A DNA stretch of 64,000 nt from contig CANJNY010000004.1 in NCBI GenBank assembly GCA_947475715.1, forward strand, positions 34,753 to 98,752. The letters run 5' to 3'. Shown piece by piece: positions 44,310 to 53,132 of this stretch. Source of the DNA: Prolixibacteraceae bacterium. Lineage in GTDB: Bacteria; Bacteroidota; Bacteroidia; Bacteroidales; Prolixibacteraceae. Numbering within the stretch: the stretch's first letter is position 1; every line of letters begins with the position of its first letter. The position numbers and the translations under genes were made by a program. Below the pieces are notes generated by a model. The model worked only from the letters and a program-made list of their open reading frames with translations, searched no databases and was not told the origin of the DNA.

Positions 44310-45326
44310 TTATCTTGGATAATAACGTAATGCCTTAAATCCAACGAGTTTTTGTCTTTTCTCATCCCACAATCTGAGTTTCAGCGATCGGAGGCTTGTG
44401 AAGAAAGTTACAGGCTTAACTTCCCGGAAAACTGAGTTTTCATTATAGCATGATGGAAGTTTATAGCTTGGAATCTTAGGACTAAGGTGATGAATATGGT
44501 GAAATCCGATATTTCCGGTAAACCACTGCAGTACTTTGGGCAGTTTAAAATAGGAACTTCCACCCAGGGCGATCTCTTTATAATTCCAATCCTTTGAGCG
44601 TGTCCAGACCACATTTTCGTACTGGTGTTGCACATAAAAAAGCCAAACTCCATGTACCGAAGCAATATAAAGTACCGGAAGCTGGATCATCAGATATTCT
44701 TTCCAGCCAATGATCCACATCCCCAAAAGGACTGCAATGACCAATGCCAGATTGGTTAGATGGAGGTACAAATGATCCTTGGGAGACATATTTTTTTTAG
44801 GTAATCTGTTTTGAACTACAAAAACCAGAAACGGAGCGATGCCAAACAGGAAAAGGGGATGGCGGTAAAAACGATAACTAAATTTCCCCCAGGGTGAAAG
44901 TTTCAGAAACTCGTCAATGGTAAGTGTTTTAACATCTCCAACCCCGCGCTTATCCAGATTTCCAACTGTTGCATGGTGCTCCTTGTGTTCATGTGTCCAC
45001 TTATGGTAAGGGGTAAAGGTCATTATTCCGGTAATGATCCCCACAATCCGGCTCAACAGTTTTGATTTAAAAAAAGATCCGTGCCCGCAATCATGAAAAA
45101 TAATAAAGATTCGAACCATAAATCCGGCTGCAAAAACGGATAAAAATAACGTAAGAAAGTACGAGACTTTGAGGCTCCAGATCATGATTGCCCAGAGTAA
45201 CAAATAGGGGACAACCGAATTAATAATCTGCCACCAACTCATCAGAGGATCGGAAAAATTATACCTGGAGACAATCTCGATCCATGAAGGGGAGTTGTTA
45301 ATAACTGATTTATTATTTGATTCCAT
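44310..45326 (-). CDS. Membrane fatty acid desaturase
   Basis: 338 residues with four membrane helices in two pairs (about 30-70 and 165-225). Three histidine boxes for the di-iron centre are present: HDCGH (about residue 93), HEHKEHH (about 128) and FHHIHHLSP (about 280). This fits the delta-9/12 acyl-lipid desaturase family, which introduces double bonds into membrane lipid acyl chains. N- and C-termini are cytoplasmic in this family. The gene follows the TlpA-like gene region on the minus strand and has a 344-base divergent spacer upstream. Confidence 0.93.
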   Translation of the reverse strand: MESNNKSVINNSPSWIEIVSRYNFSDPLMSWWQIINSVVPYLLLWAIMIWSLKVSYFLTLFLSVFAAGFMVRIFIIFHDCGHGSFFKSKLLSRIVGIITGIMTFTPYHKWTHEHKEHHATVGNLDKRGVGDVKTLTIDEFLKLSPWGKFSYRFYRHPLFLFGIAPFLVFVVQNRLPKKNMSPKDHLYLHLTNLALVIAVLLGMWIIGWKEYLMIQLPVLYIASVHGVWLFYVQHQYENVVWTRSKDWNYKEIALGGSSYFKLPKVLQWFTGNIGFHHIHHLSPKIPSYKLPSCYNENSVFREVKPVTFFTSLRSLKLRLWDEKRQKLVGFKALRYYPR

Positions 45327-45670
45327 TTTGAATTTTAATTATTGTTGCTGACAAATCGAACGGTTCTCATTAGGAGCTGACCGGGGGAGTTAGGCAGAGG
45401 AAAAAGATTTATACAAAGATAAGGCTGAAGCGGGCAAATTGTTCATTTATGCCATTCTAAATTATCTTCTGATTTTCGCTATATTTGTTGAAAATTGTGA
45501 ATATATGGGATTTGCTTACAATATTAAGAGTGTTTATTTGCAGGCAACAGCTCAAATTTCACCAGGCTGAATTGGAAATAAATCTTAACAGCACCTCCGG
45601 ATTCTCACTTTTATTTTGAGTTTGAGTTTGGGATATTGCATCTTCAGAAATAAGCTAATACGATTTCAAT
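45327..45670. other. Divergent intergenic region
   Basis: 344 bases between the desaturase and the DUF2235 gene. A TATATTTG box (45480-45487) on the plus strand fits a -7 element but lies 180 bases before the DUF2235 ATG, implying a long leader if used. No RNA gene, repeat or ORF with coding character was found. Confidence 0.4.
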
Positions 45671-46711
45671 ATGAAGAGAATAGCAATTTTTTGTGATGGG
45701 ACATGGAATACTCCGGATGAAAATGTGGATGGAAAACTATGTCAGACCAATGTGGTTAAAATGGCCAATGCACTTTCGGAGACTTCATTAGATGGTAAAG
45801 CACAATTCCTCTATTATGATACCGGAATCGGGAGTGAAGGCAATCTGCTTGAGCGGGTTTTTGATGGCGCAACAGGGACCGGCATATCGAAAAATATATT
45901 GGAGGCATACCGCTTTATTATTAAAAATTACCAACCGCAGGATGAACTCTATTTCTTTGGCTTCAGCCGGGGGGCCTTCACCGTTCGTAGTCTGGCCGGA
46001 TTAATCCGGAATTCAGGAATATTAAAGATTGAAAATATCGACAAAGCTGATGCGGCTTATCGCATTTACAAGTCACGCAAACCCGAACACCAGCCACGGG
46101 AGATTGAAGCGACCCTGTTCAGAAAGACATTCGCCGTTTCTGAATTTACAAAGATCAGGTTTATAGGGGTCTGGGACACTGTTGGTGCATTGGGAAATCC
46201 GCTTTTCCTGAATGGGATCTTAAGTAGGAAGAACGGATTTCACGATACCGGCTTATCAACCCGTATCGAAAACGCTTTTCATGCGCTGGCCATTGATGAA
46301 AAACGGAAGAATTTTGAAGCAACGCTTTGGCATCAGCAGAACGACCATGGAGATCAGATTCTGGAACAGGTGTGGTTCCAGGGTGTGCATGCCGATGTAG
46401 GTGGCGGATACGTCGAAAGCGGTTTGTCAGATATCCCGATGAAGTGGTTGCTCGACAAGGCTGAGGGGTGCGACCTGAGATTTAAAGCGATTGATTTACA
46501 TCCCGATCCTTTATCAAAGAGGCATGAATCATACTCAGGTTTCTATAAGTTACAACCACCGCTCTTTCGGCCGATAGGAGTTAAAGACCCGAAAAAAGGG
46601 GAAACCAACGAATCTGTTCACCCATCTGTTATTGAGCGGTATCAAAACGACATGACCTACCGGCCTGATAATCTGGTGAAATACCTCAGGGAAATTCAAT
46701 TAATACCTTAG
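45671..46711 (+). CDS. DUF2235 alpha/beta-hydrolase (Tle1-like lipase fold)
   Basis: 346 residues. It starts with the family hallmark KRIAIFCDGTWNTPDEN and carries the nucleophile elbow GFSRGAFTVRSLAG (GxSxG). Catalytic acid and histidine candidates are in FIGVWDTVGALG and QVWFQGVHADVGGGY. DUF2235 proteins include the type VI phospholipase effector Tle1 and stand-alone cytoplasmic lipases/esterases. No secretion signal or type VI genes are present, so a housekeeping or lipid-remodelling role is as likely. Followed 20 bases later by a PH-like membrane protein gene. Confidence 0.9.
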   Translation: MKRIAIFCDGTWNTPDENVDGKLCQTNVVKMANALSETSLDGKAQFLYYDTGIGSEGNLLERVFDGATGTGISKNILEAYRFIIKNYQPQDELYFFGFSRGAFTVRSLAGLIRNSGILKIENIDKADAAYRIYKSRKPEHQPREIEATLFRKTFAVSEFTKIRFIGVWDTVGALGNPLFLNGILSRKNGFHDTGLSTRIENAFHALAIDEKRKNFEATLWHQQNDHGDQILEQVWFQGVHADVGGGYVESGLSDIPMKWLLDKAEGCDLRFKAIDLHPDPLSKRHESYSGFYKLQPPLFRPIGVKDPKKGETNESVHPSVIERYQNDMTYRPDNLVKYLREIQLIP

Positions 46712-46731
46712 AATTTTAAGAATAAAATATT

Positions 46732-47199
46732 ATGGAATTAAGAAGAGATCTGCTAAGGATTAGTAAGCCATCACGTTTGCGGATTATTCTGGGAATCGGA
46801 TTTTTAATCCTCAGCGGCTTATGGATCATCGTCAGAGTCTATGAAAACAGGAATATTGGTCTGATTGGATGGGGTTATTCGGCTCTTTTCCTGCTCTATG
46901 GAATAATTTATACCATTGAAGGTTATGGTGTTTCTTTCCAAGGTTTATTTGGAAAATCCTTTATTTCAATTGATCAGGATGCCATCCGAATCAAAACAGG
47001 GATATTTGATAAAGAGCAAAATATTCCGTGGAACGATATCCGATCGATCGATTACCATCCCCTGAGTTTTCAGGTCACCAGATTCAATAAAACCGGAGAG
47101 ATGATAAAACTCTCCGGCATCGATTATGCATTGATCCAGGAGATTAAAATGGTGATTGGGAGTATTGCAAAGGAAAAGGGAGTTGGAATATCCATTTAA
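46732..47199 (+). CDS. Membrane protein with bacterial PH-like domain
   Basis: 155 residues. Two membrane helices (about 17-38 and 48-65) are followed by a small beta-domain (about 80-155) with pattern SIDQDAIRIKTGIFDKEQNIPWNDIRSIDYHPLSF, typical of YdbS/YcxB-like bacterial PH domains. I cannot name the exact family. It lies 20 bases after the DUF2235 lipase gene and is probably co-transcribed; a joint role at the membrane is possible. It is convergent with the MFS transporter. Confidence 0.7.
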   Translation: MELRRDLLRISKPSRLRIILGIGFLILSGLWIIVRVYENRNIGLIGWGYSALFLLYGIIYTIEGYGVSFQGLFGKSFISIDQDAIRIKTGIFDKEQNIPWNDIRSIDYHPLSFQVTRFNKTGEMIKLSGIDYALIQEIKMVIGSIAKEKGVGISI

Positions 47200-47204
47200 G
47201 CAAT

Positions 47205-47230
47205 AAAAAAAGCAACTTAGTAACAGTTGC
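47205..47230 (-). terminator. Terminator of the MFS transporter transcript
   Basis: On the minus strand, a 6-bp stem (GCAACT/AGTTGC at 47212-47217 and 47225-47230) is followed by U7 (A7 at 47205-47211). It lies 105 bases beyond the MFS stop and 6 bases from the convergent gene end. Confidence 0.7.
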
Positions 47231-47334
47231 AAATATAAAATATTGCATCCTTGACAAAAGTAGTGAGATGTCAAAGGATTAAAAGCTGAGTTCAAATGCG
47301 CCGATGAATGTTTTTATACTTCCTCACTAATTGC

Positions 47335-48525
47335 TTAGTGCATCGCTTTAATCTTCGAAACCAAAAGAGTGATGCAAAAACCGAAGATTCCGATTACGGC
47401 AAATGAATATCTTAGACCTGCTGCAGCTGAAATATACCCGATCAGTGGTGGGCCCATCAAAAAGCCGAGATAGCTTACACTCGAAACTGTGGCGAGTGCA
47501 ATTCCGGGGGCAATAGTAGCATGTCGTCCTGCGGCGCTGTAAATTGATGGAACAATGCTCGAAACACCTAATCCAACCATCATAAAAGCGATTGTTGAAG
47601 GGATCATATAAGGAAATATAACCGAGATCAGGAGTCCTGAAGAGATCAGGATACCGCTCACCCGGAGCAGATTTTTCCTGCCAAACTTCAAAACCAGCCG
47701 GTCGGCCATAAATCTTCCTGCGGCCATTGTAATCATAAAAGAGGTATAGCCAAGAATAATCAGGGCGTGGGGCGCCTGAACCACATCCTTAAAGTAGATA
47801 CCGCTCCAGTCGAACATCGCCCCTTCGCTGGCCATACTACAGAAACCAATGATTCCCAATTGAATTAATCCTTTGTCCGGTTTCGAATAGAGTTTCTTTT
47901 TGCCCCCGATTGGTATAACCTTTTCTACCTTTCCGGGAACCAGTTTTCCATAATTCAGGGTGGCAATAAAAGAAACAATCGCAACAACGATCAAAAAGTG
48001 AAAAGCGGGTTGAATTTTCAGGTTAATCATTGCCAGACCAACAAGTGCTCCGGTAAATCCGGCCACGCTCCAGCCACCGTGAAAAGATGCCATAATTGGT
48101 CTTTTAAAGATCTTTTCTGCTTCAACACCCTGTGTATTAATTGAGATATTACACATATTGCCGAAAACCCCAAATAAGAAAAGGGCGATCGCAAGTTGCC
48201 ACCCATGAGCCGACAACCCCAGGTTGACCAGGCAAAATGCATACCCTGGAACAGCAAACAGGATCACCTTGCGACTTCCAAAGTTAGTTACCAGTTTGCC
48301 AGAGAAGGTCATCATTAAAAATTGTGCGACAGGCAATGCGAATAAGATGGTTCCAAAGGCTGCATCACTAAGTCCGAGTGCTGTTTTTATCTCGGGGATC
48401 CGGCTCGCCCACGAAGCAAAACAAAATCCCATGCTGAAATAAAACATGAAAATAGCAATCCGGATGCGTCCTTTTTCAGGATATTTATCAGACTCTATTT
48501 GCAAAACAGTGGTATTTATATTCAT
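47335..48525 (-). CDS. MFS transporter
   Basis: 396 residues with 12 predicted membrane helices and a central cytoplasmic loop around residues 190-210 (PGKVEKVIPIGGKKKLYSK). The motif after helix 1 (FASWASRIPEIKTALGLSDA) and the loop GKLVTNFGSRKVI are typical of the YbjJ/FucP-like MFS branch. These transporters carry sugars or small organic acids by proton coupling, but the substrate is not predictable here. It stands alone on the minus strand with a terminator and is next to a helicase gene. Confidence 0.92.
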   Translation of the reverse strand: MNINTTVLQIESDKYPEKGRIRIAIFMFYFSMGFCFASWASRIPEIKTALGLSDAAFGTILFALPVAQFLMMTFSGKLVTNFGSRKVILFAVPGYAFCLVNLGLSAHGWQLAIALFLFGVFGNMCNISINTQGVEAEKIFKRPIMASFHGGWSVAGFTGALVGLAMINLKIQPAFHFLIVVAIVSFIATLNYGKLVPGKVEKVIPIGGKKKLYSKPDKGLIQLGIIGFCSMASEGAMFDWSGIYFKDVVQAPHALIILGYTSFMITMAAGRFMADRLVLKFGRKNLLRVSGILISSGLLISVIFPYMIPSTIAFMMVGLGVSSIVPSIYSAAGRHATIAPGIALATVSSVSYLGFLMGPPLIGYISAAAGLRYSFAVIGIFGFCITLLVSKIKAMH

Positions 48526-48624
48526 TTATTCAGCACACTTAATAAGATTGGATTCAAAGGATAATCACAGACAACTAAGGTTAAAAATGAAAATAAGGTT
48601 CAACGTGTAAGATTTTAAAATAAA

Positions 48625-48653
48625 GAAGCCGGAAGATTTTACACATTCCGGCT
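48625..48653 (-). terminator. Terminator of the DEAD-box helicase gene
   Basis: Perfect 8-bp GC-rich stem AGCCGGAA/TTCCGGCT (48627-48634 with 48646-48653); on the minus strand it is followed by CTTTATTTT. It lies 19 bases after the helicase stop. Confidence 0.8.
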
Positions 48654-48671
48654 CCTTCTATTCTTAAGAAA

Positions 48672-50438
48672 TTAAAATCTCTTCTTTCGGTCGCGACTCT
48701 TAAATCCGTCTCGTCCACCTTCAGGTTTTCGGAAACCCCGTTCAAAACGGCCACCCCGGTCACCACCTCTGTCACCACCTCGGTCACCACCACGGTCGCC
48801 ACTTTCGCGTCCGCCGCTGTTTACTTCGGCATCAAAGAATGAACCGCGAAAGTTCATTCCACGACTGTTCTTAAGCAGGGTTGTTCCATAGGCAGATTCA
48901 ATCTCGACGGTAGCATGGTTTTTATACAGGTCGATTTTTCCGATCTCTACATTCCTGCGACCTGTCGCATCAATCACAAAGGTGATAATATCTTTGGGAA
49001 TAAGTCCCTGGGATAATCCAACGTTCAGACGAATCTGGGTCATCCCCTCAGATGAGGTTCTGCGCATCTCACGACCTTCACGTACTTCCCTTCGCCCTGA
49101 ATCGTGGGTGTCAGGAGCATTCAGATCAGCGGTATTGCCATAGTAATCAAGGAAGCGGTTAAACTCCAGCGAAACCACGTGCTTGATCAGATCTTCCTTT
49201 GATAGGGATTCGAGTTTTTGATGTACTGCAGGGAGGAATGGCTCAATCTGCTCTTCGTTAATGGTCACTGTCTGAAGTTTATCAATCAGGTACATCAACT
49301 GTTTTTCGCAAATCACCTTTCCGGTTGGAACAGGCATACGGAGGAATTTCTTACCGATACCCTTTTCAATCATGCGGATTCTCCCCTGCTCTTTCATGTG
49401 GATGATAGAGATTGAAATACCCGATTTTCCTGCACGACCGGTACGGCCGCTTCGGTGGGTATAGTTCTCAATATCGTCGGGCAGGTTATAATTTACAATA
49501 TGGGTGAGATCATTTACGTCAAGACCGCGGGCAGCCACGTCGGTTGCAATAAGCATCTGAACACCGCGTGTACGGAATTTCTCCATCACAAAATCGCGTT
49601 GCTGCTGGCTCAGGTCACCATGCAGCGCTTCAGCACTATAGCCATCGGTAATCAACTGGGCTGCAATCTCTTTGGTCTCAATCCGGGTACGGCAAAACAC
49701 AATCCCATAAACCTCAGGTACAAAGTCCATTACACGCTTCAGTGCGGAATAACGGTCTTTTGCATGAACCATGTGGTAGATATGTTCTACATTTTCGGCA
49801 CCACTACCCTTTTTTCCTACCGAGATTTCGACAGGATTGTTCATGTAGTTTTTTGCAATCGCTGCTACCTCTTTAGGCATCGTTGCCGAGAAGAGCAGGG
49901 TATTCTTTGCTTTTGGAGTCTGTTCCAAAATGGCATCCACATCTTCCTGGAAGCCCATGTTTAACATTTCGTCGGCTTCGTCGAGGACCATAATGGTAAC
50001 CTGCGACAAGTCAACTTTGTTCTTACGGATCATGTCGTGCATACGACCGGGTGTAGCGGCAATAATATGCACCCCTTTTCGTAATGCAGAGATCTGACCA
50101 CTGATATCGGCACCTCCATAAATCGGGGTGATCACCACATCGGGCAGATACTTGGCATAATCGGAGATCTCTCTGGCGATCTGAACGCAAAGCTCACGTG
50201 TCGGACTAAGAATAAGTGCCTGTGGGGCTCTGTTTTTCGGATCGATTTTCTGGAGGATTGGAAGACCAAAAGCTGCGGTTTTACCGGTTCCGGTTTGCGC
50301 AAGTCCTACAATGTCTGTGGGTTCTTTCAGGAATAAGGGGATAAACTGTTCCTGGATTGGCGAAGGTTGTTCGAAGCCCATTTCTTGAATCCCCTTTAGG
50401 ATTCTGGGGTCGAGTCCCATTTCATTAAATTGCATCAT
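48672..50438 (-). CDS. DEAD-box RNA helicase (DeaD/CsdA-like) with Gly-Arg-rich tail
   Basis: 588 residues. Helicase motifs: Q motif GFEQPSPIQEQ, Walker A AQTGTGKTAAFGLP, DEAD in VLDEADEM, SAT in LFSATMP, and HRSGRTGRAG near residue 335. Residues about 455-540 resemble the DbpA/CsdA RNA-binding domain (RLNVGLSQGLIPKDIITFVI). The tail (about 545-588) contains repeated DRGG units coded by a 12-bp tandem repeat. It unwinds structured RNA in ribosome assembly and mRNA decay, mostly at low temperature. An MM start leaves either Met possible. A TATCTTTG box about 100 bases upstream gives a long leader. Confidence 0.95.
   Translation of the reverse strand: MMQFNEMGLDPRILKGIQEMGFEQPSPIQEQFIPLFLKEPTDIVGLAQTGTGKTAAFGLPILQKIDPKNRAPQALILSPTRELCVQIAREISDYAKYLPDVVITPIYGGADISGQISALRKGVHIIAATPGRMHDMIRKNKVDLSQVTIMVLDEADEMLNMGFQEDVDAILEQTPKAKNTLLFSATMPKEVAAIAKNYMNNPVEISVGKKGSGAENVEHIYHMVHAKDRYSALKRVMDFVPEVYGIVFCRTRIETKEIAAQLITDGYSAEALHGDLSQQQRDFVMEKFRTRGVQMLIATDVAARGLDVNDLTHIVNYNLPDDIENYTHRSGRTGRAGKSGISISIIHMKEQGRIRMIEKGIGKKFLRMPVPTGKVICEKQLMYLIDKLQTVTINEEQIEPFLPAVHQKLESLSKEDLIKHVVSLEFNRFLDYYGNTADLNAPDTHDSGRREVREGREMRRTSSEGMTQIRLNVGLSQGLIPKDIITFVIDATGRRNVEIGKIDLYKNHATVEIESAYGTTLLKNSRGMNFRGSFFDAEVNSGGRESGDRGGDRGGDRGGDRGGRFERGFRKPEGGRDGFKSRDRKKRF
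48757..48804. repeat. 12-bp tandem repeat coding the DRGG tail
   Basis: Four consecutive 12-base units (CGGTCACCACCT-like) lie in the helicase 3' end; the first three differ by only one or two bases. They encode repeated GDRG units. Copy number is likely to vary between strains by slippage, always in frame. Confidence 0.85.
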
Positions 50439-50535
50439 CTGTCTTTTATGACGGGTGTTATAGCTACCTAATGAACCAATTACCCGTCGTATTTATTATC
50501 TGTAAACTCCAATTCCCAGAGCGGGAAAAGTTGCG

Positions 50536-50543
50536 CAAAGATA
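50536..50543 (-). promoter_or_regulatory. -7 box of the DEAD-box helicase
   Basis: On the minus strand this reads TATCTTTG, followed by C: an exact TAnnTTTGC match about 98 bases upstream of the helicase ATG. It predicts a leader of about 90 bases, as is usual for cold-regulated helicases. No clear -33 element. Confidence 0.55.
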
Positions 50544-50739
50544 CGATTTTTTTCGTGATTATTGCGCATTATTCTGAATATTTTATTATGGTTGCGATAG
50601 GGAGGTTGAGAGGCGGAGGGAGGGAGAGAGTGACGGGACTTGCTCTCCATCACTCCCTCTCTCAATCACTGAGTCAGAAATAATAACCGAATTAAAATTA
50701 TAAACCAGCCTGTAGCCAGTCGCCAGTCGCTTTTATCAG

Positions 50740-52047
50740 CTACTTCTGCCTGAAATAGAGCTGAATAGGGATTCCCTTAAAATTAAAATTAGCTCTGATT
50801 TTATTTTCAAGATATCGTTTGTAGGGATCACGGATGTATTGCGGAAGATTACAGAAGAATGCAAAACTTGGAATCTTCGTAGGCAACTGCGTGATATACT
50901 TAATTTTAATATATTTTCCCTTGTAAGCAGGTGGCGGATAAGCCTCAATAACCTCAAGCAATAATTCATTCAATTTTGAGGTTGCAATATGTCTGTTCCT
51001 GTTTTCAAACACCATCATCGCCTCTTCAAGAATCTTCAGGATGCGTTGTTTGGTTAGCGCTGAGGTAAATACAATCGGGATATCAACAACCGGAGCGAAT
51101 TTCTCAAGAATATCTTCTTCGAACTTCTTCATCGTATGGTTGTCCTTCTCAATGAGATCCCATTTATTCACAACCACAACAATACCCTTCTTATTGCGAT
51201 GAATGAGGTGGAAAATACTCACATCCTGCCCCTCAACCCCACGTGTGGCATCAAGAACCAGAACACAAACATCGGAATCTTCAATCGTACGAACCGAACG
51301 CATAACCGAGTAGAACTCAATATCTTCGGCAACCTTTGTTTTCTTGCGCAAACCGGCTGTATCGACTAGGATAAAGTTATGACCGAATTTATTGTATTTT
51401 TGAGCTACTGCATCACGCGTGGTTCCTGCAACATCGGTGACAATATGACGCTCCTCCCCTACTAAGGTATTGATAATTGATGATTTACCAACATTAGGAC
51501 GCCCTACAACAGCAATGCGGGGCGTCTTTTCATCTATTTCCTCCTCTACTTTTTTAGGAAGAAGGTCTACAATTTCGTCGAGCAAATCACCTGTTCCCGA
51601 TCCGTTGACCGATGAAACGCAGAAAAGTTTCTCTATTCCAAGTTCATAAAATTCGTTGGCATCGAGGCTCCGCTGGTGGTTATCCACCTTGTTGACCGCC
51701 GTAATTACCGGCTTATCATTCCGGCGAAGCAGATCATAAACTGCAATATCGAGTTCTGTCAAACCACTTTCAACATCCACAAGAAACACGATTACATCCG
51801 ATTCCTGAATTGCAAGATTGGCCTGGCGGCGGATCTCCTCCTCAAAAATATCATCCGAACCCGAAACATAACCACCGGTATCGATGATCGAAAATTCAAC
51901 CCCGTTCCAAAGTGATTTTCCGTAATTACGGTCACGCGTTACACCCGGCATATCATCAACGATGGCAGCACGCGATTCGGTTAAACGGTTAAAAAAAGTG
52001 GACTTCCCAACATTGGGCCTGCCTACTATGGCTACTATGTTACTCAT
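50740..52047 (-). CDS. der: Ribosome-assembly GTPase Der (EngA)
   Basis: 435 residues with two consecutive GTPase domains, unique to Der: first GRPNVGKS (from residue 8) with DTGGYV and NKVD, second [16 protein letters not shown] (from about 182) with DTAGLRKK and NKWD. A C-terminal KH-like domain follows (about 350-435). It acts in late 50S subunit assembly. It lies 15 bases downstream of era on the same strand, forming a two-GTPase operon. Confidence 0.97.
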   Translation of the reverse strand: MSNIVAIVGRPNVGKSTFFNRLTESRAAIVDDMPGVTRDRNYGKSLWNGVEFSIIDTGGYVSGSDDIFEEEIRRQANLAIQESDVIVFLVDVESGLTELDIAVYDLLRRNDKPVITAVNKVDNHQRSLDANEFYELGIEKLFCVSSVNGSGTGDLLDEIVDLLPKKVEEEIDEKTPRIAVVGRPNVGKSSIINTLVGEERHIVTDVAGTTRDAVAQKYNKFGHNFILVDTAGLRKKTKVAEDIEFYSVMRSVRTIEDSDVCVLVLDATRGVEGQDVSIFHLIHRNKKGIVVVVNKWDLIEKDNHTMKKFEEDILEKFAPVVDIPIVFTSALTKQRILKILEEAMMVFENRNRHIATSKLNELLLEVIEAYPPPAYKGKYIKIKYITQLPTKIPSFAFFCNLPQYIRDPYKRYLENKIRANFNFKGIPIQLYFRQK

Positions 52048-52062
52048 TATTTACTTTCCCTT

Positions 52063-52947
52063 TTATTGAATCTCGTAGCCAAAATTGCGGAGCTGGTTCT
52101 CTTTATCACGCCAGTCCTTAGCCACTTTAACATACATTTCTAAAAATACTTTTTTTTCGAAAAACTCCTCCATATCCAGGCGGGCTTCGGTCCCTACCTT
52201 CTTCAACGCTTTTCCCTGGTGACCGATAATAATCCCTTTTTGGGTATCACGGGCGACATTGATTACTGCTCTGATCCGGAGAAGTTTAGGCTCATCCTTA
52301 AACTCTTCGACCTCAATTTCAACAGAATATGGAATCTCTTTATCATAGAAAAGGAGGATTTTTTCACGGATAATCTCCTGAACGAAGAATCGCTCGTTGC
52401 GGTCTGTCAATTCATCCTTGGGAAAAAAAGGCATTCCTTCAGGAAGGTTCGCAAGGATCCGTTTAAAGACGTAGTCGAGATTGAATTTTTCTTTCGCGGA
52501 GATGGGCATCACCTCTGCCTTTGGAATCAGGTTCCGCCATTTCTCAACAAGGGAGATGAGCTTATCCTGATCGGTGAGGTCAATTTTATTGATTAAAACC
52601 AAAACAGGAACTTCTGCCGATTTGATTTTTTCGAGGTAATCGGCATTTTTCGAAAAGTCTTCCACAACATCGGTCACATACAACAGGATATCGGCATCAA
52701 CCAAAGCCGTATCGACGAAGCCGAGCATCGACTCCTGCAATTTATACGAGGGTTTTAAGATTCCCGGGGTGTCGGAGTAGACAATCTGAAAATCTTCACC
52801 GTTCACGATTCCCTTAATGCGGTGACGGGTTGTTTGCATTTTTGAAGTGATGATTGAGAGCTTTTCACCGACCATCGCATTCATTAAAGTCGATTTGCCG
52901 ACATTTGGATTGCCTATGATGTTGACAAATCCTGATTTATGTGCCAT
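52063..52947 (-). CDS. era: GTPase Era
   Basis: 294 residues from the ATG at 52947 (MAHKSGFVNIIGNPNVGKST). The open frame reaches 53091, but those codons would precede the G domain and overlap the promoter, so the internal start is preferred. Seen: P-loop GNPNVGKST, switch DTPGI, NKID (G4), and a C-terminal KH domain ending in VAKDWRDKENQLRNFGYE. Era binds the 3' end of 16S rRNA in small-subunit maturation. It is first in the era-der pair. Confidence 0.96.
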   Translation of the reverse strand: MAHKSGFVNIIGNPNVGKSTLMNAMVGEKLSIITSKMQTTRHRIKGIVNGEDFQIVYSDTPGILKPSYKLQESMLGFVDTALVDADILLYVTDVVEDFSKNADYLEKIKSAEVPVLVLINKIDLTDQDKLISLVEKWRNLIPKAEVMPISAKEKFNLDYVFKRILANLPEGMPFFPKDELTDRNERFFVQEIIREKILLFYDKEIPYSVEIEVEEFKDEPKLLRIRAVINVARDTQKGIIIGHQGKALKKVGTEARLDMEEFFEKKVFLEMYVKVAKDWRDKENQLRNFGYEIQ

Positions 52948-52976
52948 TGTACTAATAATTATTCCTGAATTTTCTG

Positions 52977-52984
52977 CAAAGATA
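52977..52984 (-). promoter_or_regulatory. -7 box of the era-der operon
   Basis: On the minus strand TATCTTTG, followed by C: an exact match to TAnnTTTGC, 30 bases before the era ATG. Its place argues that the longer era frame is not used. Confidence 0.6.
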
Positions 52985-53132
52985 GCAACAAATACGAAAC
53001 TATCGGTGCGACACATCTTTACCTTGCAAAAGCGCTGCCTGATTAAAAGTGTTAAAAAATAAAAATAGCCACTAAAACACGAAATCACCAAATTTCACCA
53101 AAAAAACTAACTTAGCACTAAATTCAGAATAC

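Noticed and set aside
50610..50675. GA-rich imperfect inverted repeat as terminator of der
   Set aside because: The stem pairs poorly, has no T-tract and lies about 65-130 bases past the der stop; not supported well enough.
52063..53091. Longer Era start at 53091
   Set aside because: The 48 extra residues are unlike Era and overlap a perfect -7 box at 52977-52984.
53070..53110. CACTAAAACACGAAATCACC-like sequence as a second REP family
   Set aside because: It is reminiscent of dispersed repeats but too degenerate, with no second copy in the window.
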